64,000 nucleotides of DNA from JAPULR01 sp963665075 (GTDB lineage: Bacteria > Chloroflexota > Dehalococcoidia > Lucifugimonadales > GCA-2712585), in assembly GCA_963665075.1 (NCBI GenBank), contig OY762063.1, positions 372,001 through 436,000 of the forward strand, in the 5' to 3' direction. Positions within the stretch are counted from its first letter, which is position 1; the number at the start of each line of letters is the position of its first letter. The translations under genes were made by a program, and so were the position numbers. The notes beneath the pieces were generated by a model that was given only the letters and a program-made list of their open reading frames with translations, made no database searches and was not told where the DNA came from. Positions 7,289 to 15,225 of this stretch are shown one piece after another.

Positions 7289-9316
7289 ATGATTACATCC
7301 ACAGTAGAGGCCACGCCCCAAACCCTCACCCTGCCCGAAGAACTCATCCTCATGCTACTCAACGAGGAGAGCGGGTACTTCCACCAGGTTCCCGGCTGGG
7401 ACTTGAACTGCGCCATCGTCGGAGCCGTGCTTGGCGAACTCTCCCTCTTGTCCCGCATCGACACGGACCTTGAGTCCCTCTTTCTCATCGACGACACTAA
7501 AACCGGGGATCCGGCTTTGGATCCCATCCTCGAGGAGATAGCGGGAGAGCCGGTAAAGCGCGACACCCTGTACTGGGTGGAGCGTCTCGCCCACTACGCG
7601 GAGTCTATCATCGACTTTACGCTGGACAAGCTGGCGGACGAGAAGATTCTCGAAAAGCATGAAGGCGAATTCTGGACGCTGGCCCGCAATGCCCAGACGG
7701 GGAAGTTCTCGGGCGGGTTCTCGGATGGGACGCTGGTTGAGTTCGTGAAGACCCGGATTTCCAAGGAAATCCTGGACGACGAAATTCCCGACCCGCGAGA
7801 CGCCATGCTCATCAGCCTCATCAACGCGTGCGACGTCTTCCGCTTCATGTTTCAGCTGGAAGAGGAGACCGAGCAGCGCATCGAGTTCATCTGCCGCACC
7901 GCCGTGCTTGGACGCACCATCGCCGCCGCCGTCGCTGAAAACATCGCCAGCCCCCTGCTTACGCGCTCGGCCCTGACGAAGAAGATTCCCAGGGCGTCCA
8001 TGCTGAAGATGCTGTTCAATAAGCACACGCGGAACGGGAACTTTGCCGCCCTCTTCGCCGACCTTGCCCGCGAGTACGGCCCGGTGTTTCAGATCAACCC
8101 GCCCTTCCAGGAGCCGATGATATTCCTCGCCGGGCCGGAGACTAATCATTGGGTGCACCGCCGCGGGCGCATGTATCTCAGGGCCAAGGATTACATTGCC
8201 GACTTCGAGAAGGTCTATGGCGCGAACGGCGTCCTGCCCTCCCTGGACGGGGCGGATCATTTCAAGCTCAGGAAGTCCCTGTCTCCCGCTTATTCCCGCG
8301 CGAGGCTTTCGGGCCAGTTGGAGCAGGTCTATCAATACGTGCGCCAATTCATGTCTACCTGGAAGGAGGGCGACGTCTATCCCGCCACCGACTTGTGCCG
8401 AAGGATGACGAACGCGCAGCTCTCGCCCCTCTTCATCAGCGTCGAGTCCCAGGACCTCATCGAAGACCTCGCCAAATACAAGGAACGGGCGCTGCTGGTG
8501 CACGTGATGAAGGTGCTGCCCAGGTTCATGCTCAAGACGCCGAACATGAGGAAGCGCGCGAAGGCCGTAGAGACCTTGCTCAGCCGGGTGCAGAATGTGC
8601 ATACGCCGTCCCAGAGAGCCGGACAGCCGCGGGACCTTGCCGACGACCTGTTGAGCCTTCACAGCAGCGATCCACAGCTTGTTTCGGAGTCGGACCTGCG
8701 GTTCGCCCTGTCGGCGGCGTTGATTGCCAGCGTGTACCTCGGCGACGCCTTGAGCTTCGGCATGTACGCGATGGCCGCCCAGCCCGAGATATACGCCAAA
8801 ATCCAGGAAGAGGCCGACGCCCTCTTCGAAAACGGCGACCCTGTCGGCAACGACTTCACCCTGGACGCCATCGACGTTACCCACCGTTTCATCATCGAGT
8901 GCCTGCGGATGTATCCGATTGTGCCCGTGTCCATGCGAACGATAATGAATTCCTGCGTGGTCGAGGATTATGAACTGCCCGTGGGTTCGCGCATCGTCAT
9001 CGCCCAGGCGGCCTCCCATTTCATGGAAGACGTCTTCCCCGATCCGTTCAAGTTCGACATAGACCGCTACAAGCCGCCGCGCAACGAGCATCTCAGTCCC
9101 GGATATGCGCCATACGGATTGGGGACGCATACGTGCCTCGGCTCGCGGTGGATGGACCTGCAATTGACGGTAAATCTGCTGATGGTGGCCCACTACTTCG
9201 ATCTGGAGATTTCCCCATCCGACTACAAGATGAAGTTCAATCCGCTGCCCTCCACCAAGCCCAGCAAGAACCTGAATTTCCGCGTGGTGAAGAAGCGGCG
9301 GGAAATCAAAACCTGA
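7289..9316 (+). CDS. GPP34 (GOLPH3-like) domain fused to cytochrome P450
   Basis: Start ATG 7289 follows AAGGAGA at good spacing, giving 675 residues. Residues 12-215 match GPP34: TLPEELILMLLNEESGY, the AIVGAVLGELSLLSRID helix, TGDPALDPILEEI and LADEKILEKHEG. GOLPH3 uses this fold to bind phosphoinositide membranes. From about residue 255 the chain is a cytochrome P450 with K-helix E537-x-x-R540 (ECLRMYP), the PDPFKFDIDRY meander and the haem loop PYGLGTHTCLGSR with Cys616 as thiolate ligand. The I helix reads ASVYLGDALSFG, so the usual AGxDT threonine for oxygen activation is absent. The enzyme probably hydroxylates or demethylates a hydrophobic substrate at a membrane surface. Redox partners are not encoded nearby. 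Confidence 0.85.
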   Translation: MITSTVEATPQTLTLPEELILMLLNEESGYFHQVPGWDLNCAIVGAVLGELSLLSRIDTDLESLFLIDDTKTGDPALDPILEEIAGEPVKRDTLYWVERLAHYAESIIDFTLDKLADEKILEKHEGEFWTLARNAQTGKFSGGFSDGTLVEFVKTRISKEILDDEIPDPRDAMLISLINACDVFRFMFQLEEETEQRIEFICRTAVLGRTIAAAVAENIASPLLTRSALTKKIPRASMLKMLFNKHTRNGNFAALFADLAREYGPVFQINPPFQEPMIFLAGPETNHWVHRRGRMYLRAKDYIADFEKVYGANGVLPSLDGADHFKLRKSLSPAYSRARLSGQLEQVYQYVRQFMSTWKEGDVYPATDLCRRMTNAQLSPLFISVESQDLIEDLAKYKERALLVHVMKVLPRFMLKTPNMRKRAKAVETLLSRVQNVHTPSQRAGQPRDLADDLLSLHSSDPQLVSESDLRFALSAALIASVYLGDALSFGMYAMAAQPEIYAKIQEEADALFENGDPVGNDFTLDAIDVTHRFIIECLRMYPIVPVSMRTIMNSCVVEDYELPVGSRIVIAQAASHFMEDVFPDPFKFDIDRYKPPRNEHLSPGYAPYGLGTHTCLGSRWMDLQLTVNLLMVAHYFDLEISPSDYKMKFNPLPSTKPSKNLNFRVVKKRREIKT

Positions 9317-10342
9317 TCCGCCCCTGCACCCCCCGCTCCCCCTGACCACCCGCCTCGAAGGGCATCCATTTCCCTCAATTCCCTCGTAGGGGCGACCGGC
9401 CGGTCGCCCCTACCCCGTCGCGCTGCAACCCCATCCCCAACCCACCCCCCTCTCCGTCATTCCCGCTACCCCTCCCGTCATTCCCGCTACCCCTCCCGTC
9501 ATTCCCGCGAAAGCGGGAATCCACACGCAATCCACGCCAAACCCTAACCACTCCGCTCACCCTAGCCCCCATACCCGCTCACCTTGAGCCTGTCCTGAGC
9601 TTGTCGAATGGCCTGTCGAAGGGCCGAGCGGGCGGTAAGCCCCCCTCTTACCCCCTCTCCCAGGATGGGAGAGGGCCGGGGTGAGGGCACCCCCCAACTG
9701 CCACCTCCCCCTTGCCACAACCACCATCCCCTGCTATCCTTCTTCCATGAAACATACATACCAATTCCGCAAACCTGCACGACGCTCCCCTAACCCTCCT
9801 GCGCGCAGCCCGCGCCCTCGCCAAACTCGCGCCCGTACAGCGCCCATACCACTATGGTAAAAGCCCCCCATTCGTTCTCACCACAACAATATAACGAATG
9901 CCGAATTTCCCCCCAATCAGCTATGAAAACCCCCTTCGTATCCCGCCACAGAAAAAAAGGAAGCCAAACGAAACGAATCACCTCTACTACAACAAGGCCG
10001 CCCCTTCTTGTTCCCGCGCAAGCGGAAACCCATTCCTCGCCGGTCACCCTGACCACCCCCCCACCCGCTCACCCTGAGATCATCCTGAGCCTGTCGAAGG
10101 ACGAAGGGTCGAGAGGCTCCCTCTTACCCCTCTCTCCCATCTTGGGAGAGGGCTGGGGTGAGGGCGTGGGTTGCGGTGGATTCCCGCCTGCGCGGGAATG
10201 ACGGGAGGTGGTGGGGGAAGGGAGGAGAGGGGGGGCTTGTCGCCGCTTGACCCTTCGACAGGCTCAGGGGGAGCGGGGAGAATCACCCTCACCTTAATCC
10301 TCTCCCTCAAGGGAGAGGAGAAGAGGGGAGGCTTTTGGGCGG
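9317..10342. repeat. 1-kb gene-free hub of dispersed repeats
   Basis: No real gene is seen here. The segment holds several REP-like families. Family 1 is CGCTCACCCTGAGCTTGTCGAAGGGTCGAGCG-like, at 9575-9630 and 10066-10114, and inverted at 10246-10278. Family 2 is CTCTCCCAGGATGGGAGAGG plus GGGGTGAGGG, at about 9650-9690 and 10128-10166. A 21-bp unit CGTCATTCCCGCTACCCCTCC is tandemly repeated near 9456-9510. GTCATTCCCGCGAAAGCGGG-type palindromes occur near 9499 and 10180-10205. It separates the P450 gene from the convergent methyltransferase operon, and the palindromes may also end transcription. Confidence 0.75.
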
Positions 10343-11383
10343 TTAGAGGGGCTTGCGGGCTAGGAAGCAGTAGAGGGGCGTGAATAGGCCGGTCTTGCCG
10401 CCGGCGACGTAGGCGTTGGCGGTGCGGTCCATCAGCCGGATAACGTCCGCGGAACCCTTCGGGAACAGCCTCAGCGCCTCGGCCGCTTTCGCTGCACCGA
10501 TGAACGCCTTGCGGCCCAGCGGAATCCTTCGCAAGGCCTGGTCGAGCGTGCCGCCCCGGGTTTCCATCGGCTGATACCAGGGCGTCGTGGTGCGTCCGCT
10601 CTCATCCACGGCCCGGTCCCTTGCTTCGATTATCTCAAATCCCGCCGTCTCCAGCGCCCGATTCACTTCGTCAAAAGTCGCGATGTCCTTGAGCGCTATG
10701 CCGCGCATCAACTCCCGCTTGATGTCCTGGTGCCGCTCGTCGCTTGGGTCGAACTTGTCCGTCATGCACATTTCCTGACCCCATAACAGGGCGCCGGGCT
10801 TCAGCGCGCGGCATATCTCGACGAACGCGCCCGTCTTGTCCGGCGCATGACAGGTGGATTCGATGGCGTAGGCCCTGTCTATCGAACCGTCGGCGATTGC
10901 GTCCATGTTCATAAAGCTGCACGCCAGGAAGTCCACCATGCGCTCTATGCCGGCCTCGACGTTCAAGGCTTTCGCCTTCGCCAACTGGACTTCGCTGCTA
11001 TTGACGCCGATGACCCTGACTCCGCCCTCCCGCACGACGCGGCGCATGGGGCCGCCGATGCCGCAGCCCACGTCGAGCGCCGTCATCCCTTCCCGCAACT
11101 CCAGCTTTTCAATCATCAACCGCTGGTGGCGAATCTGGGACTCCGCCAGGCTCTCATTGGGCGATAGCGGCGCGAAGTGGAGGGATTCGCTCCAGCCGAA
11201 GATCATGAAGTCGCTGCAAAGATCGTAGTATTCCTTCACGGTTTCGGCGTGGTCGTAGCCCGCGCCGCCCCCACCCTGCGCTTCCGCTCTATCCATCCAC
11301 CCGTCCAGGCGTTTCACGCGACGACGGACATTGGAATCGCGATACGCCTCCCTCAGACCCCTGGATAGTTTGCGGAGTTGCAT
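10343..11383 (-). CDS. Sterol C-24 methyltransferase homologue (ERG6/SMT family)
   Basis: Taking the ATG at 11383, 17 bp after the upstream gene's stop, gives 346 residues, the normal SMT size. Sterol-methyltransferase signatures occur in order: FGWSESLHF (residues 62-70, yeast-type YEYGWGSSFHF), the SAM motif LDVGCGIGGP (103-112), YAIESTCHAPD (172-182), MTDKFDP (207-213), PWYQP (268-272) and the plant-like end GGKTGLFTPLYCFLARKP. Cyclopropane synthases and ubiquinone methylases lack ESTCHAP and MTDK. The family moves methyl from S-adenosylmethionine to the sterol side chain at C-24. It is the last gene of a Rieske-RND-SMT run on the minus strand. A longer frame to 11464 would overlap the RND gene and is rejected. 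Confidence 0.85.
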   Translation of the reverse strand: MQLRKLSRGLREAYRDSNVRRRVKRLDGWMDRAEAQGGGGAGYDHAETVKEYYDLCSDFMIFGWSESLHFAPLSPNESLAESQIRHQRLMIEKLELREGMTALDVGCGIGGPMRRVVREGGVRVIGVNSSEVQLAKAKALNVEAGIERMVDFLACSFMNMDAIADGSIDRAYAIESTCHAPDKTGAFVEICRALKPGALLWGQEMCMTDKFDPSDERHQDIKRELMRGIALKDIATFDEVNRALETAGFEIIEARDRAVDESGRTTTPWYQPMETRGGTLDQALRRIPLGRKAFIGAAKAAEALRLFPKGSADVIRLMDRTANAYVAGGKTGLFTPLYCFLARKPL

Positions 11384-11400
11384 CAGTTCACTTTCCGGGA

Positions 11401-13878
11401 CTAGGCTTCTTCGCGCTCGTGACGAAGCTGCACGGCGTCGATGGCCTCGTCCAGTTCCGCCCATTCCCGCTCCACCAAGGAGCGCATCCGCATATTCTGA
11501 TACGCGCCCCAGACCACCATCGCGGGCAGCACCACCAGGACCGAAACTATGAGGGAATAGAGGATTGTGATGGTTGCCGTGATGCCGAACTGCTGGGAAG
11601 CGGCCAGAGGCGAGGCCACCAGCACGCCGAATCCGAAGGCCGTCGTCAGCGCGGACCCCAACAGCGCCGAGCCGGTGGTGGACAGAGTCCGCACCGCCGC
11701 TCTCTCAGGATGGCGCGAGTGGGAGAATTCCTCCCTGTATCGGTGAATGATGTGGATGGTGTAGTCTACCCCGATGCCGATGGATAGGGCCGTGATGATG
11801 GACGTTATCATGGTATACGGGATGTCCAGCAGCGCCATCGTGCCCAGCACCGATATGAGGACGAGGACGATTGGCCCCACGGCGACGAAGCCCAGAACGG
11901 GCTGGCGCAGCATGACCCAGAAGAAGACGCAGAGTATGGTGAGGGCGACGGCTATGGTAACGCTGATGGCCTCGGTCTGCCCGTCGGTAATCTGGTCCGT
12001 GACCGCAACGGAGACGATGCTGAAGGAAGTCGCGGTGATTGCGTCGTCGTCGCCAAGCCAGAGGGTCTCCACTTCCTCTTGCAAATCCCGGGTTTGCTTC
12101 GGGTCGTCCAGATACTTGGGGAACTGGAGCAGCATCGTATCCACGCCGTCAGGGTGATTTATCAGGAAGTTTTGCAGGCCGGGCTCTTTCGCCATGAGCT
12201 TGTCGACGAACTGCTGCATGAGGGCCGGGTCCAGGTCCACCCCCGGCGAGGCTTCCTGGAAGAGGGCCGCCAGCTCCGGGTCGTACTTGTCGCCGGGTTC
12301 GCCGGAATCGTGAGTCCAGTTGCGGACGTAGGCTTCGTAAGACCCTTGTATCGGCCCTGCCGCGGCCCTGGGACGGCGCGTCTCGTCCTGGAAGGCGTTT
12401 GTGAGGTCGTGCAGATTCAACAGGGTCCGCGCCTCCGTCACTTCCGCCTTTATCAGCAGCATTCCTATCTCCGTGGAGCCGCCGACGGCGGTCTCCAGGG
12501 TGTTCATATCCTCCAGCACGCTCCCGCCTCTGGGCAGCACGTCCTTGATGCTGAATTCGGACTCCAGCCCCCTGGCGGAGAAACCGAGCCCGACCGTCAC
12601 GATGATTACGGCGAGGATGAAGGGGACGGGCCGGCGAGTGACCCAGCCGCCAATCCGTTCCGCCATCATGGGAATGCCGGGCAATGCGTTGGAAATCGGG
12701 CGGGCGGGCTTGAGGACGCCGCGGGCCTCGCGGCGGCGGTCGATGATTGTCCGCCCGGCGGGGATTACCGTCAGCATTACAATCAGGCTCATGCCGACGC
12801 CAAGTCCGGCCACGATGCCGAAGTCGCCGAGGACATCGATGGGAGAGAACAGGTTGACCAGCAGGCTGACTATGGTGGTGACGGCGGCCAGCAGGAGGGG
12901 CGCGGCGACCACTCGCAGCCCCGTCCTCACCGCGTCCAGAACCTTCTTTCCCGCAATTCGCTGCTCCCGGTAGTGAGACACGGCCTGGATGGCGTAGTCC
13001 ACCGTAAGGCTGATGACGATTACGGGCACGAGGGCGGTGAGGGAGCTTGGAGGGCCGATGAGTCCGAGGGCGTTGGGGCCGAGCCATCCTTCCGCGCCGA
13101 CGACCCAGACTATGGAAAAGATGAGTCCCGCCAGGGTCAGAAGCATATCCGAAATTGCGCGGGTGAAAAGGAAGAGCAGCAGCACAATCAGCAGAAGGGC
13201 CAGGGCAATCAGCGGCCCCATGCCCTGCTCCGTGGCGATTGTGTACTCCCGCTCTACGACCGCCGGCGACAGGCTGCGCACTTCCAGAGGCCCGTCATCC
13301 GCTACGGCCAGGTCGCTGATGTTCCATTCGGCGTCCGCGACCCTCTCGTCGCCGGTGTTGGTGAGGCGAATGGTCGCTATCGCCACCGCCGTGCCGTCGG
13401 CGTCGTTGCCCGTCATCGCGGACAGCGCGGCCTGAATTTGAGGCACGTTGCGGACGGAGTCTATCTGCGCCTGCGAAACCCCCTGGAAGTCGTCCACCTG
13501 GAGAACCGCTCCTACCAGAGACGACGGGGCTATGAGGGGATCCACGGGCGTCAGCAGGGCCGCGACGGCCGGGTCGCGGACTATTTCATCCAGCAGGTCG
13601 TCCATCTGGGACAGACCCTCCGGCGTGAGGGCCTCTCCGCGGAATATCAGCGTTACGACGTTGACCTCGCTGGAGTGGGTGAATAAGTCGCTGATCTCTT
13701 CCGACGCGGTAGCGAGGGGATGTCCGGGGGGAAGGAAGGCCACGTCCGCGCCCTCCGTCGGCGCGGCGCGGAAGTTGGCCCCCGCGCCCATCACGATTGT
13801 TATGAGGACGATGACGGCGATGGTGACCCAGGGGCGGGCGGTGACCACACGACCGAGCAAACTGAGAATATCGCTCAT
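11401..13878 (-). CDS. RND/MMPL-family transporter (two MMPL halves)
   Basis: The 825-residue protein has the duplicated layout of the hydrophobe/sterol-type RND exporters (COG1033). TM1 is near residues 15-35 and is followed by a 200-residue extracytoplasmic domain. A five-helix block follows (MGPLIALALLLIVLLLFLF; LVPVIVISLTVDYAIQAVSHYRE; VVAAPLLLAAVTTIVSLL), and then the whole pattern repeats (TILCVFFWVMLRQPVLGF; ITALSIGIGVDYTIHIIHRYRE). The paired VDYxI segments carry the membrane acidic residue of the proton path. RND homologues move hopanoids, and in sterol-making bacteria an RND protein (BstA) carries sterols. Its position between a Rieske oxygenase and an SMT homologue fits sterol or polycyclic lipid export, which is inferred. 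AAAGG precedes the ATG. Confidence 0.85.
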   Translation of the reverse strand: MSDILSLLGRVVTARPWVTIAVIVLITIVMGAGANFRAAPTEGADVAFLPPGHPLATASEEISDLFTHSSEVNVVTLIFRGEALTPEGLSQMDDLLDEIVRDPAVAALLTPVDPLIAPSSLVGAVLQVDDFQGVSQAQIDSVRNVPQIQAALSAMTGNDADGTAVAIATIRLTNTGDERVADAEWNISDLAVADDGPLEVRSLSPAVVEREYTIATEQGMGPLIALALLLIVLLLFLFTRAISDMLLTLAGLIFSIVWVVGAEGWLGPNALGLIGPPSSLTALVPVIVISLTVDYAIQAVSHYREQRIAGKKVLDAVRTGLRVVAAPLLLAAVTTIVSLLVNLFSPIDVLGDFGIVAGLGVGMSLIVMLTVIPAGRTIIDRRREARGVLKPARPISNALPGIPMMAERIGGWVTRRPVPFILAVIIVTVGLGFSARGLESEFSIKDVLPRGGSVLEDMNTLETAVGGSTEIGMLLIKAEVTEARTLLNLHDLTNAFQDETRRPRAAAGPIQGSYEAYVRNWTHDSGEPGDKYDPELAALFQEASPGVDLDPALMQQFVDKLMAKEPGLQNFLINHPDGVDTMLLQFPKYLDDPKQTRDLQEEVETLWLGDDDAITATSFSIVSVAVTDQITDGQTEAISVTIAVALTILCVFFWVMLRQPVLGFVAVGPIVLVLISVLGTMALLDIPYTMITSIITALSIGIGVDYTIHIIHRYREEFSHSRHPERAAVRTLSTTGSALLGSALTTAFGFGVLVASPLAASQQFGITATITILYSLIVSVLVVLPAMVVWGAYQNMRMRSLVEREWAELDEAIDAVQLRHEREEA

Positions 13879-13960
13879 TGCGTACCTTTCAAACGGATAA
13901 TTGGCCGCGGCGCAGCGACTGCCGTTAAGAGATCGGGCGGTTCAGGGGAAGTTCCCACGC

Positions 13961-15037
13961 TCATCGGATGGCGCTGCCGGTGGCGATTGGACGTGATATT
14001 GCCGGTTCAGCAGACATGGGGTAGAATTGGGCGCAATAGGCGCGGAAGGGCATGATTTCTCCGTCGGCGCGGCTGAGGCGCGGACGAGAAACGTACCGTT
14101 TCCGGCTCCAGATTACAACGTCCTGGAGCACGTCCAGATGCTGAAACCTCGACATAAACTTGTTCATTACGGGCGCGCGCAGCCTGGTCGGGAGAAAGCC
14201 GAGCCCGACTATCCAACGCTTCGGATTGCGTATCTCCCGAATCTGCGACGCCAGGGAAACGTCCATCAACTCGCCGTCCACCGGAGCGGCCAGCACCCAC
14301 AGGCGCAAGTCCATACCGATGGTGTGTTCGCGTATTTCCACGTATGAGTACCCCAAGCCGTAGATGCTGGTGTTGGCGGTGGTGTGCAGGGTGAGAGACG
14401 CGAGTTTGGCAATCTTTCGGACGGTCTTGAACTCGAAGTTGCTGTCCAGACGGACTCCGTCAACGGACATTCGTCCGATTCGCTTCACGCCGTGGTAGCC
14501 GTGAACGTAGCGGAGATGGGCCAGGTCCACGGAGTTCTCCGTAGTCTCCTGGGGATGGCCGGGAAAGCGTATGGTGGTAATCCTTGTATCGCACCAGCCT
14601 GTCTGGTCCGGCTCCGCGGCGGGCAGATGCCATTGGGGCTTCCGGCCTTCGATGCCCCACCAGGCGAAGATGAGGCCGTTGATTTCGCGAGTTGGGAAAA
14701 CTCCCAGCCTGGCGGTCCTTGGCGGTTCGGCGTAGGGCGTGGCGACGCACTGACCGGTCGCGTCGTATTCAAATCCGTGGAAGGGGCAGACCAGCCGTCC
14801 GGCGCATACGCGGCCTCCGGCGGCGGGGCCCAGATCGGAGCCGAGGTGAGGACAGTAGGCGTCGGCGACGCATATCCGCCCGTTATCGTCAGACCAGATT
14901 ATGATGTTTTCGCCCATCCATGTCTTCTGGACGAGCTTGGCTTTCAGTATTTCCTTGCGGCTTGCGACGAAGTACCAGCCTTCGGGGAAAGGGTGAAGGG
15001 ATTGGGCGTATATTTGATTCGCATGTCGGGTGGACAT
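13961..15037 (-). CDS. Rieske non-haem iron oxygenase, sterol/steroid-type candidate
   Basis: The 358-residue chain starts with a Rieske [2Fe-2S] domain at about 18-120: CPHLG, then after 19 residues CPFHGFEYD. A catalytic domain follows with NSVDLAHLRYVHGYHG (D-x2-H-x4-H mononuclear iron site). Length and layout match cholesterol 7-desaturase (DAF-36/Neverland), KshA and the bacterial C-4 sterol demethylase SdmA better than ring-hydroxylating dioxygenase alpha subunits. It heads the minus-strand run, 82 bp before the RND gene, with GGAGGGAG upstream of its ATG. Acting on a sterol or related polycyclic is inferred from the SMT partner. No reductase gene is adjacent. Confidence 0.82.
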   Translation of the reverse strand: MSTRHANQIYAQSLHPFPEGWYFVASRKEILKAKLVQKTWMGENIIIWSDDNGRICVADAYCPHLGSDLGPAAGGRVCAGRLVCPFHGFEYDATGQCVATPYAEPPRTARLGVFPTREINGLIFAWWGIEGRKPQWHLPAAEPDQTGWCDTRITTIRFPGHPQETTENSVDLAHLRYVHGYHGVKRIGRMSVDGVRLDSNFEFKTVRKIAKLASLTLHTTANTSIYGLGYSYVEIREHTIGMDLRLWVLAAPVDGELMDVSLASQIREIRNPKRWIVGLGFLPTRLRAPVMNKFMSRFQHLDVLQDVVIWSRKRYVSRPRLSRADGEIMPFRAYCAQFYPMSAEPAISRPIATGSAIR

Positions 15038-15225
15038 CGTTCAAAACTCCCTCCTGAAATTCCTCAACCGGCATCTTCCCAGCCGCCCGCGTGGTAGGAA
15101 TAGGATACCACAATCGATTGTCCGTCTCACCAGAAAAACGCAAGCGGAAGGAACGCATACTTCAGATTTCACGCCTGACCTATAGATTGGCGGGGCGCGC
15201 CTGGCATGGTCCGGCCGGAGCGAAT

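Noticed and set aside
10343..11464. Cyclopropane fatty acid synthase as the identity of the methyltransferase
   Set aside because: ESTCHAPD, MTDKFDP and the FTPLYCFLARKP end are sterol-methyltransferase marks. Cyclopropane synthase active-site motifs are not seen.
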